The position numbers were made by a program, and so were the translations under genes. Under the pieces are notes generated by a model that searched no databases, was not told where the DNA came from, and saw only the letters and a program-made list of their open reading frames with translations. DNA of 6,308 nt from JARLFX01 sp036404255. GTDB taxonomy: Bacteria > Acidobacteriota > Terriglobia > Terriglobales > Acidobacteriaceae. The DNA lies in assembly GCA_036404255.1 (NCBI GenBank), contig DASWOP010000041.1, forward strand, positions 1-6,308, read 5' to 3'. This document shows positions 1-4,933 of the stretch, in pieces. Numbering within the stretch: position 1 is the first letter of the stretch; every line of letters starts with the position of its first letter.

Positions 1-47
1 GTCCCAATCCGGTTGCGGGCTTCGCCCCTGCGCTATGCCCTGGTGTC

Positions 48-707
48 TTACACCCGATTGATATCTTCGCTTTCCAACACCGGCCTCGCGAATCCCACCT
101 TCGCCACATGCAGCATCGCTTGTCCCACCTGTCGCGTCGTCGTCAAATACTTCGGAAAACGTCCTCGGAACATTGGAACGAAAGGCCGAATAAACTGATA
201 GAGCAAGTTATAGATCTTTGTCTTGGACCGGATTCCATCCATTGGCTCAATCGCACCGGGGCGAAACATATACGCCGCCTTGAACGGCAGCCGCAGCAAC
301 TCATTTTCGGTGCGTCCCTTGACTCGCGCCCACATGGTCTTTCCATGTTCCGTGCTATCCGTCCCCGCGCCGGATACATACACAAAGGTCATCTGCGGAT
401 TCAGCGTAACCAGCGTCCGTGCCACAGCCATCGTCATCTCGTAGGTCAGCCGCCGGTACTCGTCTTCTTTCATGCCGACAGACGACACCCCAACGCAGAA
501 GAAGCATGCATCAAATCCCGCCAACTCGCCCTGGATTGCAGACAGGTCAAACAGATTTTCATGCACGATCTCCCTTAGTTTGGCGTTCGGCTCCTCCATC
601 GGCTTGCGCACCACAGAGGTGACCTCAGTCACTCCCGCGTCCAGCAGACACTCGCGTAACACGCCCTGTCCAACCATTCCCGACGCGCCAAAAAGTAGAA
701 TCCTCAT
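48..707 (-). CDS. NAD(P)-binding Rossmann-fold protein (atypical SDR / epimerase-like)
   Basis: The product is 219 residues from the chosen ATG and looks like a small cytoplasmic atypical short-chain dehydrogenase of the NAD(P)H-binding / HTATIP2-like type. Residues 2-13 form the first beta strand and dinucleotide loop (RILLFGASGMVG, a GxxGxxG pattern). An acidic end of a strand and the CFFCVG strand (about 69-73) follow, then VYVSGAG (109-115) and WARVKGRTE (126-134). K130 fits the lysine of YxxxK, but the tyrosine position holds W126, so classical SDR chemistry is doubtful. The open frame continues 16 codons upstream. I chose the ATG at 707 because GGAGG lies about 6 nt before it and because the fold begins at once with the Rossmann strand. 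It lies 75 bp downstream of ppa on the same strand, behind a hairpin, so it is probably transcribed partly by readthrough. The substrate cannot be told; the general family is fairly sure. Confidence 0.85.
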   Translation of the reverse strand: MRILLFGASGMVGQGVLRECLLDAGVTEVTSVVRKPMEEPNAKLREIVHENLFDLSAIQGELAGFDACFFCVGVSSVGMKEDEYRRLTYEMTMAVARTLVTLNPQMTFVYVSGAGTDSTEHGKTMWARVKGRTENELLRLPFKAAYMFRPGAIEPMDGIRSKTKIYNLLYQFIRPFVPMFRGRFPKYLTTTRQVGQAMLHVAKVGFARPVLESEDINRV

Positions 708-718
708 CGTCCACCTCC

Positions 719-761
719 ACAAAGCAAATCGGGCTGCACGGAAAACTCTCCGCACAGCCCG
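719..761 (-). terminator. Hairpin between ppa and the Rossmann gene: probable terminator or attenuator
   Basis: On the minus strand the arms 761-749 and 742-730 form a 13-bp stem (CGGGCTG and CGGA blocks) with a 6-nt loop. The two imperfect positions are G·U wobbles in minus-strand RNA but would be A/C mismatches in plus-strand RNA, so the structure favours the ppa transcript. It is followed by a broken U tract (AUUUGCUUUG). It sits directly after the ppa stop and before the Shine-Dalgarno of the next gene, which suits partial termination that keeps the downstream gene below ppa. Confidence 0.65.
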
Positions 762-782
762 CCTCTTTATCTCTTCGCCGCG

Positions 783-1328
783 TTACTTCTTCACCGCGAC
801 CGCCGCTTTGTTCTCCTCATACCGCTTGATGGAGTCCATCACCACCTGGCGCGCCATGGCGGCATCATGCCATCCCTTGACCTCCACTCGTTTGCCTTCC
901 AGATCCTTGTAGATGGAGAAGAAGTGGGTGACTTCCTTCAGCATGTGAGGATAGATCTCGCTGAAGTTCCAAACGTCATGGTATCGCGGATTATTCTTGC
1001 CCACGGCCAGGATCTTCTCGTCAGGCACGCCCTGGTCCAGCATGTGCAGCACGCCGATCGGACGCACTTCCATCACGCATCCCGGAAAGCTCGGCGCGTC
1101 CACCAGTACCAGCACGTCCAGCGGATCGCCGTCTTCGCTCAGAGTGCTTGGGATGAATCCGTAGTCGCCCGGATAATGCACCGGTGAATACAGGTTGCGG
1201 TCCAGCCGGAAGACATGCAGCTTTTTGTCGTACTCATATTTGTTGATACCTTCGCCGGGAATCTCGATCACTGCATTTACAACCTCAGGCGTTTTGTCGC
1301 CAGTCGGCAGCTCCAGATAATTCGTCAT
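783..1328 (-). CDS. ppa: Inorganic pyrophosphatase, family I
   Basis: This soluble cytoplasmic enzyme hydrolyses pyrophosphate to two phosphates with Mg2+, pulling DNA, RNA, nucleotide-sugar and aminoacyl-tRNA synthesis forward. The protein is 181 residues, close to the usual 170-180 of bacterial family I enzymes. The signature DGDPLDV is at 66-72. The metal-binding aspartates correspond to E. coli D65, D67, D70, D97 and D102, here D66, D68, D71, D98 and D103. Other active-site residues are also visible: E22, K30, R44, Y56 (in HYPGDYGFIP) and Y140-K141. The ATG start is preceded by a modest AAAGG about 4 nt away, and the N-terminus aligns with the family without extension. The C-terminal end (KAAVAVKK) is a short basic tail. 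The gene is divergent from purS and followed by the Rossmann-protein gene behind a hairpin. All key residues are present, so an active enzyme is expected. Confidence 0.97.
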   Translation of the reverse strand: MTNYLELPTGDKTPEVVNAVIEIPGEGINKYEYDKKLHVFRLDRNLYSPVHYPGDYGFIPSTLSEDGDPLDVLVLVDAPSFPGCVMEVRPIGVLHMLDQGVPDEKILAVGKNNPRYHDVWNFSEIYPHMLKEVTHFFSIYKDLEGKRVEVKGWHDAAMARQVVMDSIKRYEENKAAVAVKK

Positions 1329-1391
1329 AGTACCTTTCTGCTTTCTTGCTTTCAGAATGAAAATCTATACTTGCGCAGCCTTATTACAGAT

Positions 1392-1420
1392 GCACCTCTC
1401 GGGTTCCGAGGGGGGAGTGC
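1392..1420. repeat. Inverted repeat in the ppa/purS divergent spacer
   Basis: Arms 1395-1402 (CCTCTCGG) and 1406-1413 (CCGAGGGG) pair over 8 bp with one G·T pair around a 3-nt loop, and an outer GCAC (1392-1395) / GTGC (1417-1420) can pair alternatively. No T tract follows on either strand, so it is not an obvious terminator. It lies about 65 bp upstream of the ppa start and about 95 bp upstream of purS. It could be an operator, part of the ppa leader, or chance. The remainder of the 1329-1514 spacer shows no convincing promoter for ppa. Confidence 0.3.
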
Positions 1421-1500
1421 TATCAGTTAAAAATCCGCCGATTATCATTCAGTTGGGGGCGGGGAAGCCGGGGTGGCGCGCAACTCACGGCACCACCATC

Positions 1501-1506
1501 TATAAT
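1501..1506 (+). promoter_or_regulatory. Consensus -10 box (TATAAT) just before purS
   Basis: A perfect TATAAT ends 8 nt before the purS ATG. If it is used, transcription would start around 1512-1515, at or within a couple of bases of the start codon, giving a leaderless or nearly leaderless mRNA. In agreement, no Shine-Dalgarno sequence is visible before this ATG. Against it, I see no good -35 box at 16-18 bp (the region reads GCGCAA), so the match could be chance. Confidence 0.4.
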
Positions 1507-1514
1507 CAAGCACA

Positions 1515-1760
1515 ATGAAGGCACATGTCTACGTCACTTTGAAAACCTCCGTGCTCGACGCGCAGGGCCAGACCGTTCGCGATGCACTTGCCCGCATGCA
1601 CTACCGTGGAGTCGCCGATGTCCGCCAGGGCAAGTATTTTCTGCTCACGCTGGACGGCACCCTGGACGCCACCACCGCCCCCGCTGAAGTCGAACGAATC
1701 ATCCACGATGTGCTGGTAAATCCAGTCATTGAAGAGTTTACGTACAAGATCGAAGATTGA
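1515..1760 (+). CDS. purS: Phosphoribosylformylglycinamidine synthase subunit PurS
   Basis: PurS is the small structural subunit of the three-part FGAM synthase (PurS-PurQ-PurL). The complex converts FGAR, ATP and glutamine to FGAM in step 4 of purine synthesis; PurS docks PurQ to PurL and helps channel ammonia. The 81-residue protein matches the family in length and pattern: the strand KAHVYVTLK (2-10), SVLDAQGQTVRDAL (12-25), the VADVRQGKYFLLTL block (33-46) and a C-terminal NPVIEEFTYKIED (69-81). The start has no ribosome-binding site, but a TATAAT box lies directly upstream. No purQ or purL follows; the next gene is an unrelated membrane protein 96 bp on, so the partners must be encoded elsewhere. 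In many bacteria the three genes are adjacent, so this separation is a notable context point. The identification itself is secure. Confidence 0.93.
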   Translation: MKAHVYVTLKTSVLDAQGQTVRDALARMHYRGVADVRQGKYFLLTLDGTLDATTAPAEVERIIHDVLVNPVIEEFTYKIED

Positions 1761-1823
1761 AAGATGTACACTGCAAACGCAGGCTGATTCATCCCGCAGC
1801 GGCCTTGGCTGACTCGCTGGCCT

Positions 1824-1838
1824 GCTACTCGTTGTAGC
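1824..1838. repeat. Short inverted repeat between purS and the membrane-protein gene
   Basis: GCTAC (1824-1828) and GTAGC (1834-1838) form a perfect 5-bp stem with a 5-nt loop, followed by TGTATTTG. It may be a weak terminator after purS or a local leader structure just before the ATG at 1857. The stem is short enough to occur by chance. Confidence 0.25.
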
Positions 1839-1856
1839 TGTATTTGCCGCCCCATC

Positions 1857-2207
1857 ATGAAGATTTTTCGCGCCATCCTCGCTTTTCTCGCTGGTTCCAC
1901 GCTGGCTCTCGCTCCGGCGATGAAGTTTGTTCGCTATACCCACCACAATGCATTGGACCCCGCGCCGGTGGGCTACATCGCCATCGCAGCCGTTCTGGGC
2001 GTGGTTTTCTCGCTGCTCGGCGGCTTCGTAGCCGCGCGCATCGCCCCGCAGAGCTCCCATGGGGTAGCCGATGCAATCATCTTTTTCATCCTCGCCTGCG
2101 CCTGCTGGTCGCTCTGGCAATCTCCGGGCCGCGAACACTGGCTCCAGATCATCGCCATCCTTCTCATGACTCCCGCCGTCTATATAGGCAACCGCCTCGC
2201 GCGCTAG
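1857..2207 (+). CDS. Small four-helix membrane protein, unknown function
   Basis: I do not recognise this 116-residue protein. It has four hydrophobic stretches long enough to cross the membrane, at about 4-22, 38-60, 70-88 and 95-112, joined by short polar loops. The first loop (about 23-37) is the longest, and the protein ends with a basic GNRLAR. Gly/Ala patterns in the second helix (LGVVFSLLGGFVAAR, 47-61) suggest tight helix packing. There is no catalytic motif, no lipoprotein cysteine and no cleavable-signal pattern that I trust. The ATG was chosen because the first helix starts immediately after it; no clear Shine-Dalgarno is visible, as with purS. It lies between purS and an ABC permease on the same strand. 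Whether it works with the permease is unknown. Coding status is supported by the coherent membrane topology. Confidence 0.7.
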   Translation: MKIFRAILAFLAGSTLALAPAMKFVRYTHHNALDPAPVGYIAIAAVLGVVFSLLGGFVAARIAPQSSHGVADAIIFFILACACWSLWQSPGREHWLQIIAILLMTPAVYIGNRLAR

Positions 2208-2230
2208 GGCCAATTTTTTGTTGGGGTATC

Positions 2231-2244
2231 GGTTTAGCTAAACC
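2231..2244. repeat. Perfect 14-bp palindrome GGTTTAGCTAAACC
   Basis: This perfect palindrome lies 23 bp after the membrane-protein stop, between a T6 run (2214-2219) and T-rich sequence (ATTTATTGTTTG, 2246-2257). Its symmetry suits a dimeric repressor site. As RNA it gives a 5-bp stem with an AGCT loop, and the trailing T-rich stretch could make it a weak terminator. I cannot choose between these. Confidence 0.4.
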
Positions 2245-2255
2245 CATTTATTGTT

Positions 2256-2292
2256 TGTCATTCCGAAGCGTAGCGCGCGGAATCTGCTTTTC
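2256..2292. repeat. REP-like dispersed palindromic element (GTCATTCCGAAGCG type)
   Basis: The core 2260-2283 is an imperfect palindrome: ATTCCG (2260-2265) pairs with CGGAAT (2278-2283), and inside it GCG (2268-2270) pairs with CGC (2274-2276) around TAG. It is flanked by TTGTC on the left and CTGCTTTT on the right. From general knowledge, closely similar sequences recur many times between genes in Acidobacteriota genomes, and their translation produces false peptide starts such as VIPKRSARNLLF, exactly what the frame beginning at 2251 shows. Only one copy is in this window, so its repeat status is inferred. Confidence 0.65.
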
Positions 2293-2388
2293 TTGTCACC
2301 GCCGCAAATCATGACACCAACAGGAAAAATGCTCTGGAAGTGTCTGGTTCCTTTGCGTCAGCGGCCCCAAGCCATACACTGGAAGAGC

Positions 2389-3495
2389 ATGAATAAGCTT
2401 GTCTTCGGTAACCTCGTATATCGCCCGCTGCGCTCCCTCATCAGCGTGTTTGCTATCGCCATTGAAGTGGTGATGATCCTCTCCATTTCGGCTGCCTTGA
2501 TGGGTATGCTGAATGGCACCAAGACCCGAACCAGCGGCATCGGCATGGACATCGCCGCCCGCCCCGGTACCAGCAGCAATCTGGTAAGCGTCAGCGGTGC
2601 GCCCGCGCCGCTTGGCATCGCAACCATTCTCCGTAAAATGCCGCACGTGGCCGTGGTCGCACCGGTAAATATCCACCTGAGCGGCGGCGCCAAGCTGGAG
2701 AACATCTACGGCATCGATTTTGAGAGCTTCAATGCGCTGCGCCCCTTTCACTTTCTGGCAGGTGGGCCGTTTCAGGGGCCACGCGACGCCATCATCGATG
2801 ACTACGCAGCCGGCAGCGGCAAGACCGCCCTGCACGTAGGCGACACCATCAATATCATGAACAACGACTTCCGCATCTCCGGCATTGTGGAGCACGGCAA
2901 GGGTGGCCGCAAGTTCGTTCCCATCACCACGCTGGACGAGTTGGACGGAGATGTAGGGGCCAGCGCCTTCTACATCCGCACAGAGAATCCGCCGCACTTC
3001 CAGGAGCAGGTAAAGCAGGCGATCCTTGCCCAGCCCGGCCTGGAGAAATATGACGTGGAGACGCTGGATGAGCTCATCAGCCAGTTGACCCCGGAAAAGA
3101 TGCCGGGCTTCAACATCGCGCTCCACTTGGTTATTGGGATCTCGGTCGTCATCGGCTTTTTGGTGATCTTCCAATCCATGTATACCGCCGTCATGGAACG
3201 CACCCGCGAGATCGGCATTCTCAAATCCATGGGCGCCTCCCGCGGATACATCGTGGGCTTGGTGCTGCGTGAGACCGGATTGCTGGCCGTGGCAGGTATT
3301 GTGGTCGGAATCATAGCCTCCTTCGTTCTTCAGTTTGTCTTCCACCACTGGCAGCCGACCGTCGATTTTGTCATCACAGCGGACTGGGTGTTGAAAGCAA
3401 TAGGGATTGCCCTGGCAGGAGCTCTTCTGGGTGCGCTTTATCCCGCCCTCAAAGCTGCTCGGAAAGACCCCATTGACGCTTTGGCATATGAATAG
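2389..3495 (+). CDS. ABC transporter permease, MacB/FtsX family
   Basis: This inner-membrane permease has 368 residues. It shows the family layout: one N-terminal helix (about 17-40), a large extracytoplasmic MacB-type domain (about 41-242), then three C-terminal helices (about 243-266, 292-318, 334-353). The cytoplasmic motif ERTREIGILKSMGAS (270-284), which meets the ATPase, and the tail YPALKAARKDPIDAL (351-365) are characteristic. Such permeases move or release lipids, lipoproteins, peptides or drugs by mechanotransmission; the substrate here is unknown. The frame is open from an ATG at 2251, but that part translates a REP-like repeat. I chose the ATG at 2389 because GGAAGAG lies just before it and because the protein then begins with the usual NLVYRPLRS amphipathic lead into helix 1. 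No ATP-binding protein is encoded beside it, so its LolD/MacB-like ATPase must come from elsewhere or upstream context has been lost. Confidence 0.9.
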   Translation: MNKLVFGNLVYRPLRSLISVFAIAIEVVMILSISAALMGMLNGTKTRTSGIGMDIAARPGTSSNLVSVSGAPAPLGIATILRKMPHVAVVAPVNIHLSGGAKLENIYGIDFESFNALRPFHFLAGGPFQGPRDAIIDDYAAGSGKTALHVGDTINIMNNDFRISGIVEHGKGGRKFVPITTLDELDGDVGASAFYIRTENPPHFQEQVKQAILAQPGLEKYDVETLDELISQLTPEKMPGFNIALHLVIGISVVIGFLVIFQSMYTAVMERTREIGILKSMGASRGYIVGLVLRETGLLAVAGIVVGIIASFVLQFVFHHWQPTVDFVITADWVLKAIGIALAGALLGALYPALKAARKDPIDALAYE

Positions 3496-3605
3496 CCGGA
3501 GCCGGGGAACTGCACTTCAATTCCGCTTATTTGTGCCATGGCCGAAGAGCGGAGTAAGCCGGAAACCGCTCAGGTCCCGATATGTTGGTTTTGCACCACT
3601 TTTCG
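3496..3605 (+). other. Spacer after the permease gene, upstream of the rplM promoter
   Basis: I see no gene here. GAGCGG (3547-3552) pairs with CCGCTC (3566-3571) over a 13-nt loop, and an earlier CCGCT (about 3527) could pair with the same AGCGG instead. A TTTT run occurs further on (about 3589), too far for a classical intrinsic terminator. A weak transcription end for the permease is possible but not demonstrated. Confidence 0.3.
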
Positions 3606-3634
3606 TTGACGCAACTTACGGATTCGGCTATTCT
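3606..3634 (+). promoter_or_regulatory. Sigma-70-type promoter for rplM-rpsI
   Basis: TTGACG (3606-3611) and TATTCT (3629-3634) are separated by exactly 17 bp, with five of six and four of six matches to consensus. The expected start of transcription is near 3641. It is the best promoter in the window and lies where the ribosomal-protein operon needs one, giving a leader of about 228 nt before the rplM ATG. Confidence 0.7.
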
Positions 3635-3640
3635 TAAATC

Positions 3641-3868
3641 TCGCGCAGTATCGCGCCTGCACGTCCGTATGTAGCACCACGGATTGGGCGGGCCGGCGAG
3701 CGATGTGGATCCACTCGAGAGTCTTAGGGGCTCCGGAAGCACCCACCTCACACACTGTCAGTTCATGACCCGCCGTCTTCCGGCTTTTGCCTGCGGAAAA
3801 ACGGACCGGGGTGCGCATGATGGCTGCCGCGCGAAGAGATTTGAGTTCCAGAGAAGCAGGAGAGCAGT
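3641..3868 (+). promoter_or_regulatory. Long 5' leader of rplM with alternative hairpins
   Basis: This noncoding stretch between the predicted start site and rplM holds several possible stems. One is a hairpin at 3727-3744 (GGGGCT against AGC-a-CCC, loop CCGGA). Another is GTCA/TGAC (3757-3769), and a third is GCCG/CGGC (3772-3784) followed by TTTT. The segment CTTCCGG (3777-3783) can pair with CCGGAAG (3733-3739), take part in the GCCG/CGGC stem, or form TTCCG/CGGAA with 3794-3798. A perfect palindrome GTGGATCCAC is at 3705-3714. L13 represses its own mRNA in E. coli, and an L13 leader RNA is known in Firmicutes; this leader may do the same job, but I recognise no known motif. AGGAG (3858-3862) is the ribosome-binding site. 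Confidence 0.4.
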
Positions 3869-4300
3869 ATGTCTACATTTGTTCCGACCGCACAGAACTT
3901 CGAGCGTAAGTGGTTCGTGATTGACGCCAGCGGCAAGACGCTGGGCCGTCTGGCCACGCAGGCTGCCAGCATTTTGGCCGGCAAAAACAATCCGATGTAC
4001 ACGCCGTATATTGATACCGGCGATCACATCATCGTGGTGAATGCTGAGAAGATCCAGCTCACCGGCCTCAAGGCTCACCAGAAGCTCTATCGCCGTTACA
4101 CCGGTTTCCCCGGTGGTCTGCGCGAGGAGTCCTTCACCAAGCTGCTGGCCCGCCGTCCTGAGGCCATCATCGAGCAGGCGATCAAGGGTATGCTGCCCAA
4201 GAGCAAGATGGGCCGCCAGATGGGCACCAAGCTCAAGGTCTACCGTGGCAACGAGCATCCGCACCAGGCGCAGGCCCCGGTTGCGCTCGCAACGAAGTAA
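3869..4300 (+). CDS. rplM: 50S ribosomal protein L13
   Basis: L13 is an early-assembling 23S rRNA-binding protein of the large subunit. The product is 143 residues, against about 142 in E. coli. Family landmarks are visible: the N-terminal WFVIDASGKTLGRLAT (12-27), AASILAGKNNPMYTPYIDTGDHIIVVNA (28-55), a KLYRRYTGFPGGL block (about 69-81), and MLPKSKMGRQMGTKLKVYRGNEHPH (near 108-132). AGGAG lies 6 nt before the ATG. The gene begins a unit with rpsI, the usual L13-S9 pair. The spacer to rpsI is 91 bp, long for this pair, but no terminator stands out in it. In E. coli L13 represses translation of rplM-rpsI, and the long leader here is compatible with similar control. Confidence 0.98.
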   Translation: MSTFVPTAQNFERKWFVIDASGKTLGRLATQAASILAGKNNPMYTPYIDTGDHIIVVNAEKIQLTGLKAHQKLYRRYTGFPGGLREESFTKLLARRPEAIIEQAIKGMLPKSKMGRQMGTKLKVYRGNEHPHQAQAPVALATK

Positions 4301-4391
4301 GTAAGCTTTTTGCACCATCCAGGCACGCCTGGCGCAGCAAATTTTGTTGGATGCCCGGTACGAAACCGGAGCAGAAGGTTTGAGGAGCTAC

Positions 4392-4787
4392 ATGGCAGAA
4401 CTCGTACAGTACTATGGCACCGGACGTCGCAAGGCCAGCGTGGCGCGCGTTTTCCTGCGCCCAGGCAGCGGCAAGTTTACGGTGAACGGCAAGCCGTTTG
4501 AAACCTACTTCGTCACCGCTCAGCAGCGCGTCGCAGCCATGCGCCCGTTGGTGGTCTCGGAGACCGGCAGCCAGTTTGATGTGGTCACCACGGTTCGTGG
4601 CGGCGGCATCATGGGCCAGGCCGATTCGGTCAAGCTCGGCATTGCACGCGCTCTCATGCTCTTCAATGCGGAACTCCGCAAGGGACTCAAGGCCGAGGGC
4701 CTGGTCTCCCGCGACGCCCGCATCAAGGAACGCAAGAAGTACGGACAGAAGGGTGCACGCGCACGCTTCCAGTTCTCGAAGCGCTAA
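4392..4787 (+). CDS. rpsI: 30S ribosomal protein S9
   Basis: S9 binds the 3' major (head) domain of 16S rRNA, and its C-terminal tail reaches the P-site tRNA. The protein is 131 residues, the usual size. It begins AELVQYYGTGRRKASVARVFL, has the G(S)GKFTVNGKPFETYF block (about 26-41) and a VRGGGIMGQADSVKLGIARAL segment (about 69-89). It ends with the conserved KKYGQKGARARFQFSKR, including the terminal SKR that contacts tRNA. The frame is open 16 codons further upstream to an ATG at 4344. I chose 4392 because GAGGAG lies 4 nt before it and the family starts there. It follows rplM and is followed by a strong hairpin, so the transcription unit probably ends, at least in part, after it. Confidence 0.97.
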   Translation: MAELVQYYGTGRRKASVARVFLRPGSGKFTVNGKPFETYFVTAQQRVAAMRPLVVSETGSQFDVVTTVRGGGIMGQADSVKLGIARALMLFNAELRKGLKAEGLVSRDARIKERKKYGQKGARARFQFSKR

Positions 4788-4796
4788 TCGGATTTT

Positions 4797-4836
4797 GTCT
4801 GCAGCGAGGCTTTGGCTTCGCTGCAGGCAATGTTTT
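4797..4836 (+). terminator. Intrinsic terminator-like hairpin after rpsI
   Basis: CTGCAGCGA (4799-4807) is perfectly complementary to TCGCTGCAG (4818-4826), and GGC/GCT continue the stem inward to a TTTG loop. Two outer pairs (4797-4798 with 4827-4828) can add to it. The wobble pairs are G·U in plus-strand RNA. The following T tract is imperfect: AATG, then TTTT at 4833-4836. It lies 10 nt after the rpsI stop, so partial or full termination of rplM-rpsI is likely. Confidence 0.65.
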
Positions 4837-4864
4837 GGCAGTGAAGCAGCAAATGGAGTTAAAT
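4835..4864 (+). promoter_or_regulatory. Candidate promoter for rpsB
   Basis: TTGGCA (4835-4840, five of six to consensus) and TTAAAT (4859-4864, four of six) are 18 bp apart, directly behind the rpsI hairpin. Transcription would begin near 4871, leaving a leader of about 63 nt before rpsB. In that leader GGG-acgaat-CCC and a repeated CCGG could form small stems. The position suits a new unit after a terminator, but the -10 match is moderate. Confidence 0.45.
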
Positions 4865-4933
4865 TTCCCGTTTTGACTGGGACGAATCCCGGCGCGTGAC
4901 CGGCCGAGGATGACCTGGATATAAGGAGCCACT

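Noticed and set aside
17..27. GGGC-TTC-GCCC hairpin downstream of the Rossmann gene
   Set aside because: Only 4 bp with no T tract on the minus strand; too weak at the window edge to call a terminator.
708..755. Upstream ATG adding 16 residues to the Rossmann protein
   Set aside because: The added residues come from the ppa hairpin region, whereas a good GGAGG precedes the ATG at 707, where the Rossmann strand begins.
1506..2213. 235-residue open frame on the minus strand opposite purS and the membrane protein
   Set aside because: It overlaps a certain purS on the other strand and has no recognisable motif or plausible fold.
2296..3348. 350-residue open frame on the minus strand opposite the permease
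   Set aside because: Its composition (His, Gln, Asp and Gly rich, no hydrophobic pattern) is that of an antisense shadow; the plus-strand frame has full MacB/FtsX architecture.
3407..3637. Small plus-strand open frames in the 3' end of the permease gene and the following spacer
   Set aside because: No ribosome-binding site, no recognisable protein pattern, and they overlap the permease gene end and the rplM promoter.
3758..4318. 186-residue open frame on the minus strand opposite rplM
   Set aside because: Antisense to a secure L13 gene; Leu/Ala/Gly-rich with no motif.
4344..4391. Upstream ATG adding 16 residues to S9
   Set aside because: The family begins near the ATG at 4392, which has GAGGAG directly upstream.
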